From assembly GCF_900108055.1 (NCBI RefSeq), contig NZ_FNWJ01000002.1:816382-880381 (forward strand): DNA of 64,000 nucleotides. The letters are read 5' to 3'. The position numbers were made by a program, and so were the translations under genes. This document shows, one piece after another, positions 34,786-42,157 of this stretch; within the stretch, counting starts at the first letter, position 1, and each line of letters starts with the position of its first letter. This DNA is from Thermoleophilum album (lineage in GTDB: Bacteria; Actinomycetota; Thermoleophilia; Solirubrobacterales; Thermoleophilaceae). Under the pieces are notes generated by a model, which searched no databases, had not been told where the DNA came from, and saw nothing but the letters and a program-made list of their open reading frames with translations.

Positions 34786-35212
34786 GCTGGCCTGTAAGCC
34801 GGATTCTGTCGAGAGCAGCCATCCATCTCGCCCGCGCCGATCCCTGGGGACCACCGCGGACGGGGCTCCGAGGAGCCCTGCGGCCTACCTGGGGCTCGGC
34901 GGGCAGCGTCATCGCCCCTGCTTGGCCTTGCACCGGGTGGGGTTTGCCCGGCCAGCGTGTCACCACGCTGCCGGTGCGCTCTTACCGCACCATTTCACCC
35001 TTGCCGGCGGCGAGACTCACGTGCGGTCCCGCCGCTTAGGCGGTGTCGTTTCTGTGGCACTTTCCCGCGGGTTTCCCCGGGTCGGTTTCCCGACCACCCT
35101 GCCCTGCGGTGTCCGGACTTTCCTCGAGGGGACCGGTTTTCTCCCCGGTCTCCCCCGCGGCTGCTCGGCCAGCAAGAGCAAGGGTAGGCCGCTTTCGAGG
35201 GCTCGTCTAGGG
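34786..35212 (-). ncRNA. rnpB: RNase P RNA, type A
   Basis: On the minus strand the universal blocks are all present: GAGGAAAGTCCGGAC and CCGCAGGGCAGGGTGG near the 5' end, GGGTGAAATGGTGCGGTAAG (P10-12 region), and the 3' end GACAGAATCCGGCTTACAGG. The spacing and P-helices fit an ancestral type A RNA of about 425 nt. It forms the catalytic part of the enzyme that trims tRNA 5' ends. The exact termini are estimated from these blocks. Confidence 0.95.
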
Positions 35213-35251
35213 CCCGCCTTCGAGGGCTTGTCCAGGAAGCGCCGGGTCGCC

Positions 35252-35941
35252 TCAAAGACGGCGCAACACGCCGACTACGCGACCCAAGATCCGAACTTCG
35301 CGCGACCTGATCGCCCGATGTCGGGGGTTCGCCGGCTCCAGACGGACTTCGCCCCGATCCTCGAAGAAACGCTTCACGGTCGCCTCCTCGTCACCGACCA
35401 GGGCCACCACGATCTCGCCGTTGCGCGCGGTGTCTTGGCGACGCACGACCACGTGGTCACCATCGAGGATGCCGGCGTCGCGCATTGAGTCACCGCGCAC
35501 GGCGAGCACGAAATCGCCCTCGGCGCCGCCGGCCTCCGCCGGAACCGGCACGTACTCCTCGACTGCCTCGTCCGCCAGCAGTGGTTGCCCCGCGGCGACG
35601 CGACCAACCAGCGGCAAGAGCGCGGCTTCGTCGGAAGAGCGGGCGTCGCTCGTCGATACCTCTGCAGGGTGGCTTGCCAACACCTCGATCGCGCGGGGTT
35701 TGGTCGGGTCGCGACGCAAGTAGCCGTCCCGCTCGAGAGCGGCGAGATGGGCGTGCACAGTCGCCGGCGAGGCCAGACCCGTGGCCTGCGCGATCTCGCG
35801 GATCGAAGGCGGGAACCCGCGTTCGCTCAAGTAGCGGGTAATGAACTCAAGGACCGCTCGTCGCCGCGGGGGCAGCAGCGAAGCGCCGGCGCCGGCGCGC
35901 GAACCCGCCGAGGCGTCCTCTCTTTTCGCCTCCACCTCCAT
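35252..35941 (-). CDS. lexA: LexA repressor
   Basis: A 229-aa SOS repressor. The N-terminal wing helix is FITRYLSERGFPPSIREIAQ and GLASPATVHAHLAAL. The autocleavage site is Ala117-Gly118 in LVGRVAAGQPL. The catalytic Ser is Ser152 in VRGDSMRDAGILDGD and the Lys is Lys190 in ATVKRFF. These positions fit the family. ATG 35941 is preferred over the upstream ATG 36016; a TANNNT box lies eight bases before it. No SOS box was recognised in the 100 bp upstream. It is transcribed toward the RNase P RNA gene. Confidence 0.92.
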   Translation of the reverse strand: MEVEAKREDASAGSRAGAGASLLPPRRRAVLEFITRYLSERGFPPSIREIAQATGLASPATVHAHLAALERDGYLRRDPTKPRAIEVLASHPAEVSTSDARSSDEAALLPLVGRVAAGQPLLADEAVEEYVPVPAEAGGAEGDFVLAVRGDSMRDAGILDGDHVVVRRQDTARNGEIVVALVGDEEATVKRFFEDRGEVRLEPANPRHRAIRSREVRILGRVVGVLRRL

Positions 35942-35949
35942 CGCTCGGC

Positions 35950-35955
35950 ACGCTA
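35950..35955 (-). promoter_or_regulatory. -10 box (TAGCGT) for lexA
   Basis: TAGCGT on the minus strand ends eight bases before ATG 35941. It supports this start codon and a near-leaderless mRNA. Confidence 0.4.
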
Positions 35956-36038
35956 CCCGGGAGTACGGACGACGCCGTAACCCAGGCGTTCGGGCAGGGA
36001 CTTTCGAAGAGCGCATCTAGAATGACTGGCACCACCGC

Positions 36039-36124
36039 GCGCCTGTGGCGGAATTGGTAGACGCGCGAGGTTGAGGGCCTCGTGGGGCGAGAGCCCCGTG
36101 GGAGTTCGAATCTCCCCGGGCGCA
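36039..36124 (+). tRNA. tRNA-Leu (anticodon GAG)
   Basis: A class II tRNA with a long variable arm. The acceptor stem is GCGCCTG paired with CGGGCGC, the D arm is GGCGGAATTGGTAGACGC, the anticodon stem-loop is CGAGG-TTGAGGG-CCTCG with GAG at 36073-36075, and the T loop is GTTCGAATC. The discriminator base is A at 36124. The 3' CCA is not encoded. The long variable arm and identity A73 fit leucine. Confidence 0.95.
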
Positions 36125-36128
36125 TCGG

Positions 36129-36160
36129 GAGTCGGCGGCCTCACTGCCGCCGACTCTTTT
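36129..36160 (+). terminator. rho-independent terminator after tRNA-Leu
   Basis: A strong hairpin, GAGTCGGCGGC and GCCGCCGACTC with a six-base loop, followed by TTTT. It lies four bases after the tRNA. Confidence 0.85.
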
Positions 36161-36212
36161 GCGTTGCGCGGGTCGCATGGGCGCATGCCGGCGCGACCCG
36201 GCAGGCAACTCG

Positions 36213-36911
36213 TCAGGAAGCCGAGACGGCGGAGACCACCTCGCCGCTTCGAATATCGACGGTGACGGCCCCAGCCGCCGCCAGATCCGCGACTTCGACG
36301 ACGTGCGAGCGCCCGAGCACCTCGCTGCGCGTCTCGCTGCCGTCGGCCGGAACGATCACCGTACGCGGCCGGTAGGTGTTGATCAGCTCCGCCACTGTCT
36401 GACTGCCCTGCTCGCCCTGGCCCTTGTGTCGCGGGCGCGTGGAGAACAAGAACAGGCGGGGATGCTCGTCGAGTTCAGCCAGCGGTTTGAGCCGCAGCTC
36501 CGCTTCCCAGCCCGGGTAGCGGAGCCGCTCGATCTCTTCCCGTGCGGCATCGGGATCATCGACGATCTCGCCTCCGATGCCCGCCACCAGCACGTAACCG
36601 GGGCCGAACGCGAAGGTGCCGTGCACGCTGCGCAACTTCGGGAAGACGACCTCCACGTTGTAGCTCTCGCGCAGATAGTTGGTGACCGGCGCGTCGTTCG
36701 GCCCAGGCACCCAGAAGACGCGCAACCCAGCTTCACCGAGCGCCCGCAAGACTTCGCGGAAGCTATCGGCTGAGCCATCGGACGAGATGTCGCCGACGAG
36801 CACCGCCGCCGCTGCGTCATCGACCGGAAGCTCGCGAAGCGCCTCGGTCAAGCGCTCTACGTCACCCCTCACGTTTGCCATGGCATGAACCAGCCTGAGA
36901 CGACTGGCCAT
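36213..36911 (-). CDS. metallophosphoesterase-like protein with degenerate active site
   Basis: A 232-aa protein that follows the calcineurin-like phosphoesterase pattern. It has AAAVLVGDISSDGSADSFRE (GD motif) and VFWVPGPNDAPV, in which GPND replaces GNHD. The first metal motif DXH of active enzymes is not seen at the N-terminus (LRLVHAMANVRGDVERL). A later STRPRHKGQG stands where GHTH is normal. It may therefore be inactive or have unusual metal sites. ATG 36911 has a strong AGGAGG upstream. It is convergent with the tRNA-Leu gene. Confidence 0.6.
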   Translation of the reverse strand: MASRLRLVHAMANVRGDVERLTEALRELPVDDAAAAVLVGDISSDGSADSFREVLRALGEAGLRVFWVPGPNDAPVTNYLRESYNVEVVFPKLRSVHGTFAFGPGYVLVAGIGGEIVDDPDAAREEIERLRYPGWEAELRLKPLAELDEHPRLFLFSTRPRHKGQGEQGSQTVAELINTYRPRTVIVPADGSETRSEVLGRSHVVEVADLAAAGAVTVDIRSGEVVSAVSAS

Positions 36912-37093
36912 CGTCGCTACCTCCTTCCTGTCGAATGAATCGCGCGCGCGAACCACAGCGCGCGCCGCCTCGGAGGGTCCTTTCAACAGTTTGGCGAAGC
37001 GCCCGCTCAGCGTCTAAAGCCGGCGGGGATGGCGGCCGGGCGAGCTCGCTGCCCTAGCCGGATGCGCTCGCTGCCCCTTAGATCTCGCTGCCC

Positions 37094-37318
37094 CTAGATC
37101 TTGAGCAGCGCGATCACGTTCGCCAGGTAGAGAATTGCGATCGCGATCGTCCAGCGGTTGAGGTTGCGCTCGACCAGCGAGCCACCGCCGAGCGGGCCCT
37201 GCCCAGTGCCCACACCGAAGGCGCCCGAAAGGCCCGTGTCGCGGCCGGAGTGCATCAGCACCAGCGCGATCAGCAGCGCCGAGATCAGAACCAGCGAAGC
37301 GCTCAGTATCGCTTCCAC
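37094..37318 (-). CDS. secG: preprotein translocase subunit SecG
   Basis: A 74-aa membrane protein with two helices (about residues 2-23 and 50-70). The family signature LISALLIALVLMHSGRDTGL then SGAFGVGTG is clear. SecG assists SecYE during protein export. The GTG at 37318 gives the usual short N-terminus; the frame is open further upstream but those residues are Arg-rich. It follows the cytochrome c maturation genes on the same strand, ten bases after the CcmI-like gene. Confidence 0.85.
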   Translation of the reverse strand: MEAILSASLVLISALLIALVLMHSGRDTGLSGAFGVGTGQGPLGGGSLVERNLNRWTIAIAILYLANVIALLKI

Positions 37319-37328
37319 GCAGCGCAGG

Positions 37329-37649
37329 CTAGCGCGTGCGCGCGCGAGCGGCCTCGATCGCATCGAGCACCGCGCTCAACTCCGCGCGCAAAGCGCGCTC
37401 GAGCGCATCGGCCCGGCTCGGCTCGAGCTTGCCGAGTTGGCGATCGATCTGCAGCTCGGCCAGCTCGCGTAAGCGGGCGTCGCGCTGCGCCTCGAGGTCG
37501 CCGAGCGCGAGTCCCGCGATCTCCGGCTCGCGGCCGTCGCGTCCCTCCTTGCGGTCGCTTGCGGCCCGTCGCGCAAGCGGGGTGAGGATCCAGGGCATCA
37601 CCACCGCAAGCACCAGCAGCGCTAGGAGCGCATCCACCCCGTCAGTCAC
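37329..37649 (-). CDS. CcmI-like small membrane protein of the cytochrome c maturation operon
   Basis: A 106-aa protein with one N-terminal helix (about residues 7-28) and a charged, helical C-terminus. The segment ELAELQIDRQLGKLEPSRAD resembles the DYELGKLSEED-like region that follows the helix in CcmI/CycH proteins. Its GTG start overlaps the ccmF stop by eight bases, so it is coupled to CcmF. A role as chaperone or scaffold for apocytochrome c is inferred from this context. The protein lacks the TPR domain of full-length CcmI. Confidence 0.62.
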   Translation of the reverse strand: MTDGVDALLALLVLAVVMPWILTPLARRAASDRKEGRDGREPEIAGLALGDLEAQRDARLRELAELQIDRQLGKLEPSRADALERALRAELSAVLDAIEAARARTR

Positions 37650-39918
37650 CTCGCTGCTGCAGGCTCTCTGCGGAGGCGCGGCTCGCGGCGAGCGCGGCGT
37701 AGGGAGTATCAGCGGAGCTTGTCAGCGGCGTCACCGCGGTCGCGCCGCTGTCGACCACGGGGTAGGGGCTTGGCTGCTCGGCCAGCCCGCGCACGCGCGC
37801 ACGCCGGTGAGCGTCGACGACCGGCCGCCGCGTCCGCGGCCACAGCGCCAACAGCGCGCCGGCGAGGCCGATCCCGCCGCCGATCCAGATCCACGCCACC
37901 AGCGGCGACACGATCACGCGGAAAGTCGCCGGTGGCGGGTCGCGCCGATAGATCTCGGCGAGCGCTGCGATCGCGCGCAACTGCTGCATCGGCGTGGGCT
38001 CGCGCAAACGGCGGTCGAGCGCCCGCGCGACCTGAACGAGACCGTCGACGTCGGGGCGAAAAGCGATCCAAAGGTCGTGCGTGAGCGAGCTGCGGAGCGC
38101 GATCTCGCTGGTCGCCTCGCCGCCGAAGAACGACTCGATCGGGCCGGCCGTGCCGGTTCGCGCCGGGTAGAAGTTGCGTGCCGGCTCGAGCAGCTCGCGG
38201 TCACGGCCCCGCGTCACCGCGAGCCGCGCACCGAGCACCACCGGTGCGCCGGTCCGCGCGGGATCCCGCAGGATCGACGCCGTCGGCGCGAGGTAACGGA
38301 TCGTGTAGCCGCCGACCTGCACACGGTCCCCTGGTCGCAAGCGCACGTCGCGCTGTTCGGGGAACGACGAGGAAACGGCGACCCCGAGCAGCAACACGGC
38401 AACACCGGCATGGACCAAAAAACCGCCGTAGCGACGACGGTTGCGCGCGACCAGCCGAGCGAGCGCCACCGGTAGTCGCTCGCCGCGCATCCGCGCTCGA
38501 GCCGCTGTCCCTCTCACAAGCTCGCTCGCGACGACTCCTGCGAGCAACGAGCAGACAGCAACCATCGCCGCTGCCGCTGGCCGCGCGAAGAGACCGGTGG
38601 CCGCACCCACCACCAGCGCGACGACCACCAGCGCAAGCCCCGGCGCGAGCGCGACAAGCAGCGCTCGCGGCCGTATGCGCCGCCAGGCGGCGGCGGTGCC
38701 GAGTGCGGTCACCAGCACCAAGGCGATCGCCAGCGGTCGGGTCGCCTGGGCGAACCAGGGCGGGCCGAGCGAAGCGCGGCGGCCGCTGAGCGCTTCGGAG
38801 ACGATCGGGAAAAAGGTGCCCCACAACACGATCCCGGCGAGGCCCACCAGCAACACGTTGTTGGCGAGAAACAGCGCCTCGCGCGACAACCAAGACTCGA
38901 TCCGCGCCGGGGCGCGCAGAAGCGGTGCCCGCGAGGCCACCAGCCATCCGGAGAAAGCGGCCGTGACGGCGATCAACGCGAGGAACTGAACACCCACCGT
39001 CGACGCCCCGAAGGCGTGGATCGAGCTAAGAACCCCGGAACGGACGAGGAACGTCCCAGTCAGGCAGAGCACAAAGGTCCCGCACACCAGCGACGCGTTC
39101 CAAACTGCGAACATCCGCCGCCGCTCCTGCACCATCACCGAGTGGATCAGGGCGGTGCCGGTAAGCCACGGCAGCAGCGAGGCGTTCTCAACCGGGTCCC
39201 AAGCCCAGTATCCACCCCAGCCGAGCTCCCCGTACGACCACAGCGCACCAGCGAGAATCCCGGCACTCAAAAACGCCCAGGCGGCAAGCGCGAAGCGTCG
39301 CGTTGTGGCGATCCATTCGGGGCCCGCGCGCTTCGCCAAAAGCGCACCTACGCAGAAAGCGAAGGGGATCGAAAAGCCGACGTAGCCGGAGTACAAAAGC
39401 GGCGGATGGAACATCATCGCCGGGTGCCTCAAAAGCGGGTTCAAACCGCTGCCGTCGGGAGGCACCGGTGACAGCCGTGTGAAGGGGCTCTCCCAGATCA
39501 CCATCAGCGCCAAGAAAAAGCTCGCGAGCCCGGCGAGCAGCGCGATCGCACGAGGGGTCGCCTGCGGCATACGGCCGCGCGCGAGCCGCAGAGCCAGCGA
39601 GGAGTAGATCGCAAGCAGGGTCACCCAGAGCAGCAGCGAGCCCTCCTGGGTCGACCAGATCGCGGTCAACTTGTAGAAGGTGGGGGTATCGCGCGAAGAC
39701 GACTCGGCGACCATCGCGAGCCCGAAGTCCGCGCGCAGATAGGCGATTTCGGCGAGCGCGAAGGCCGCCACCAGCAGCGCCGCGAGCGCGTAGATCGCGC
39801 GCCGCGCGGCGGTCAGCGCGGCCGCGTCACCACTGCGCGCCGCAAGCACCCCAAGAGCGACCCCGACGAGTGCTACGAGCAAACCGGCAAGGAGGATCCC
39901 CGAGCCGATGGGCGCCAT
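37642..39918 (-). CDS. ccmF: cytochrome c-type biogenesis protein CcmF
   Basis: A 758-aa multi-span protein that attaches heme to apocytochrome c outside the membrane. About 14 helices are visible. The WWD heme-handling motif is WGGYWAWDPVENASLLPWL, followed by LIHSVMVQERRRMFAVWNAS, both diagnostic for the CcmF/CcsA superfamily. The C-terminal 200 residues form an exported domain and a last helix. ATG 39918 overlaps the end of ccmE (TGAGATG), so translation is coupled. It should act with CcmE and the cytochrome c at 34208. Confidence 0.92.
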   Translation of the reverse strand: MAPIGSGILLAGLLVALVGVALGVLAARSGDAAALTAARRAIYALAALLVAAFALAEIAYLRADFGLAMVAESSSRDTPTFYKLTAIWSTQEGSLLLWVTLLAIYSSLALRLARGRMPQATPRAIALLAGLASFFLALMVIWESPFTRLSPVPPDGSGLNPLLRHPAMMFHPPLLYSGYVGFSIPFAFCVGALLAKRAGPEWIATTRRFALAAWAFLSAGILAGALWSYGELGWGGYWAWDPVENASLLPWLTGTALIHSVMVQERRRMFAVWNASLVCGTFVLCLTGTFLVRSGVLSSIHAFGASTVGVQFLALIAVTAAFSGWLVASRAPLLRAPARIESWLSREALFLANNVLLVGLAGIVLWGTFFPIVSEALSGRRASLGPPWFAQATRPLAIALVLVTALGTAAAWRRIRPRALLVALAPGLALVVVALVVGAATGLFARPAAAAMVAVCSLLAGVVASELVRGTAARARMRGERLPVALARLVARNRRRYGGFLVHAGVAVLLLGVAVSSSFPEQRDVRLRPGDRVQVGGYTIRYLAPTASILRDPARTGAPVVLGARLAVTRGRDRELLEPARNFYPARTGTAGPIESFFGGEATSEIALRSSLTHDLWIAFRPDVDGLVQVARALDRRLREPTPMQQLRAIAALAEIYRRDPPPATFRVIVSPLVAWIWIGGGIGLAGALLALWPRTRRPVVDAHRRARVRGLAEQPSPYPVVDSGATAVTPLTSSADTPYAALAASRASAESLQQRGD

Positions 39919-39919
39919 C

Positions 39920-40333
39920 TCAGCGTCCCCCAGCTTGCTCGCCGCGGGACTTCGTGAACTTGGACGGGCACTTGGTGATGAGCGAGTCGCGCTCACCGAC
40001 GAACACGCCGTCCCGCAGACGCCCCGACACGATCACCTCGCGCCCTTCGCGGAACGGATCCGGCACGAGGCCGCGATACACGACCGGCACGCTCGCCGTG
40101 CCCCGCCGGTCACGCAGGCGAAAACGCAGAACGCCTCCCTCCCGTCGCACCGAGCTGCGCGCAACGACACCGGTGAGCTGCACCGACCGGGCGGGCGCAG
40201 AACGTAAGAGGTCGGACGGCGAGCGCGCCTCGGTCGCGGCGCCAAAACTGGTGTAAAGAAGCACGCCCCCGAGCGCCACCGCCGCTCCGAGCGCCACGAA
40301 GAGCCGCAGCCTGCGCCTACGGGCGGGATCCAT
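39920..40333 (-). CDS. ccmE: heme chaperone CcmE, Cys-type
   Basis: A 137-aa protein with an N-terminal membrane anchor (about residues 10-29) and an OB-fold heme carrier domain (for example VPVVYRGLVPDPFREGREVI). The heme-binding motif reads LITKCPSKF: Cys122 stands where Escherichia coli has the covalent His of HXXXY, and Phe126 replaces the Tyr. Cys-type CcmE (CXXXY) is known from some bacteria and archaea; the Phe makes this version unusual. ATG 40333 is the start. It is the first clear gene of the cytochrome maturation operon. Confidence 0.87.
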   Translation of the reverse strand: MDPARRRRLRLFVALGAAVALGGVLLYTSFGAATEARSPSDLLRSAPARSVQLTGVVARSSVRREGGVLRFRLRDRRGTASVPVVYRGLVPDPFREGREVIVSGRLRDGVFVGERDSLITKCPSKFTKSRGEQAGGR

Positions 40334-40642
40334 CGCAGGGCGGATTGTGACAGGGCGCGCTGCGGTTCGGGCGCGACTACCGCCGGCGACCGCCTGCAGC
40401 CCCCGCGAACGGCGCTTCCTCGAGTGCGCGGTCGACCTTTAGCGCCGCCGGCCAATTTCGCCAATCGGTCCAGATCGACTCCAGCCCGCGCCGCCGGCGG
40501 CCGTTCACAAGGACGAGCGGTGGCGACGAACGGGGTGCGGTCGCCCGAGCGGGACGGAGCGACCCCCCGGCGCGGAGCCGGTGCAACGCGCGGGCCACCG
40601 CCAAGCGACGGTCCAACGATCTCGGGCGCAGGAGGCGCCGCT
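40334..40642. other. 309-bp stretch between ccmE and the protease gene
   Basis: No convincing gene is seen. A minus-strand frame ends at 40377 and could encode a peptide of about 70 aa from a GTG near 40595 (it contains ESIWTDWRNWPAALKVDRAL). It matches no family I know and has no strong ribosome site. The stretch should also contain the promoters of the divergent ccmE and protease genes, but I could not place them. Confidence 0.3.
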
Positions 40643-42127
40643 GTGAAGGCCAGGGAAGGCCGCGATCCAGGTTACGGGGAGCTTCCGACCGGCGGGCCCG
40701 GGGCGGGCCCTCCCGCAGCCGACTGCAGCCCTGCCGCTGCGCGCAGCGGCCGTGGCGCTTGCCTGCGCGGGCTGCTCGGGCCCACGATCCTGCTGCTGGC
40801 GGCGTTGCTGCTGCCGGCAGTCGCCCGGCCGCGTCCCGGGGTGCGGGTGGTAGCCCACGCCGATCGCCTGCCGGCGGTGCCCGACGCCGCCTGGCGTTCG
40901 CTGCTGCCCGCACGCGCGCGGATCGCGACCGCCGCCAGCTCGACGCCCGGTGACTGGTGTGGGGAGCCGACCTTCGAGGAGTACGGCCCCGCCCGCGCCC
41001 ACACCATCAAGGTCGTTTACGCGTACCCGCGCGGTGGCAGCGACCGCTTCGGCGTCTACTCCGACCTAATCCAACGCGATGTCGAGGCTGCCCGCGTGTT
41101 CTACGCGCGCGAAAGCGGCGGCACAGTGATGCCGCGCTTCGACCTGGGAACGGCCTGCGGACCGGCCTACGTCGACGTCCGCAAGGTCGAACTGCCGCGC
41201 CCGCGCGAGGGCTACCCAGCGGACGCCGCGCGCGCCGCCCTGGTACTCGCCCAGGACCTCTCGAACCTGCTCGGCCCGAACCGCGACTACCTGGTCTACG
41301 TCGACGGTCTGGCGAGCAGCGGCGACGCCACCGGCGTGGCCACGATGGCCAGCGACGACTCTCCCGGCCCCGACAATCGCGCCGCTAGTGGCGGCTTCTT
41401 CGGTTTCGTGATTGGGGACGGATCACCCGACTTCAACCGCGCCCGCACACTGACCGCCATCCACGAGTTGACCCACACGCTCGGTGCCGTGCAGGACTCG
41501 GCCCCCCACTCCACCGGCGCCGGCCACTGTTTCGACGAGCAGGACGTGATGTGTTACGACGACGGCGGACCGCGCGTCCCTCACCCACTGCCGCGCGTCC
41601 GCTGCCGCGCCAACCCGCTGCCGCGCCTCGACTGTGGGCGCGACGACTACTTCGCACCGACCCCAGCCTCGACCAGTTACCTCGCGCGTCACTGGAACGT
41701 CGCCCGCTCCCCGTTCCTGTGCGGCGAACCGGAGTGTCCGGTCAGCGAGCTCGCTCAGCGCACCATCCCCGCAGCGAAGACGCGGCGCCCCCAAACCAGT
41801 GCGACCGGCGCGCTGGCCCGTCGCTTGGCCCGCCAGGTGGCGCGCGCGATCGCGCGGCGAGGGCGTCTGCCGCGGACCGTGAGCGCGCGCTTCGTAGCAC
41901 CCGGCCGCGGCGTTCTGCGACTGCGCATCGCGCTCGCCAGTCGCACCGTTGCGATCGGTAGCGCGCGGGTCGTGCGGCGAGGGCCGCTGCGCGTTCGCTT
42001 CACGCTGCGGCCCGTGCGGCACGAGAGCGCCCACGCGGCGGCCTTCGGCACCCTGCGCGTCCGCGTCGTCTTCGAGCCTGCTGCGCTCAGGCCAAGGGGC
42101 TTTAGGTATTCGAACGAACGCCGATAG
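40643..42127 (+). CDS. secreted metzincin-like zinc protease
   Basis: A 494-aa exported protein. A hydrophobic segment (about residues 40-58) acts as signal or anchor. The zinc site is AIHELTHTLGAVQD (HEXXH at about residues 274-278), followed by a Met-turn-like DVMCYDDGG. The metzincin third ligand in HEXXHXXGXXH/D is Gln here; a nearby His (APHSTGAGHC) might replace it. Several Cys suggest disulfides. The last 110 residues are a basic beta-rich domain. GTG 40643 is chosen because GGAGG lies seven bases upstream; the frame stays open to 40424, but that part is not protein-like. Confidence 0.72.
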   Translation: MKAREGRDPGYGELPTGGPGAGPPAADCSPAAARSGRGACLRGLLGPTILLLAALLLPAVARPRPGVRVVAHADRLPAVPDAAWRSLLPARARIATAASSTPGDWCGEPTFEEYGPARAHTIKVVYAYPRGGSDRFGVYSDLIQRDVEAARVFYARESGGTVMPRFDLGTACGPAYVDVRKVELPRPREGYPADAARAALVLAQDLSNLLGPNRDYLVYVDGLASSGDATGVATMASDDSPGPDNRAASGGFFGFVIGDGSPDFNRARTLTAIHELTHTLGAVQDSAPHSTGAGHCFDEQDVMCYDDGGPRVPHPLPRVRCRANPLPRLDCGRDDYFAPTPASTSYLARHWNVARSPFLCGEPECPVSELAQRTIPAAKTRRPQTSATGALARRLARQVARAIARRGRLPRTVSARFVAPGRGVLRLRIALASRTVAIGSARVVRRGPLRVRFTLRPVRHESAHAAAFGTLRVRVVFEPAALRPRGFRYSNERR

Positions 42128-42157
42128 GGAACGTCGATCACTCAAGGACGCCGAGCA

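Noticed and set aside
40377-40913. Minus-strand frame upstream of ccmE
   Set aside because: Most of it is antisense to the protease gene; only a tail of about 70 aa near ccmE looks protein-like and it has no ribosome site or family match.
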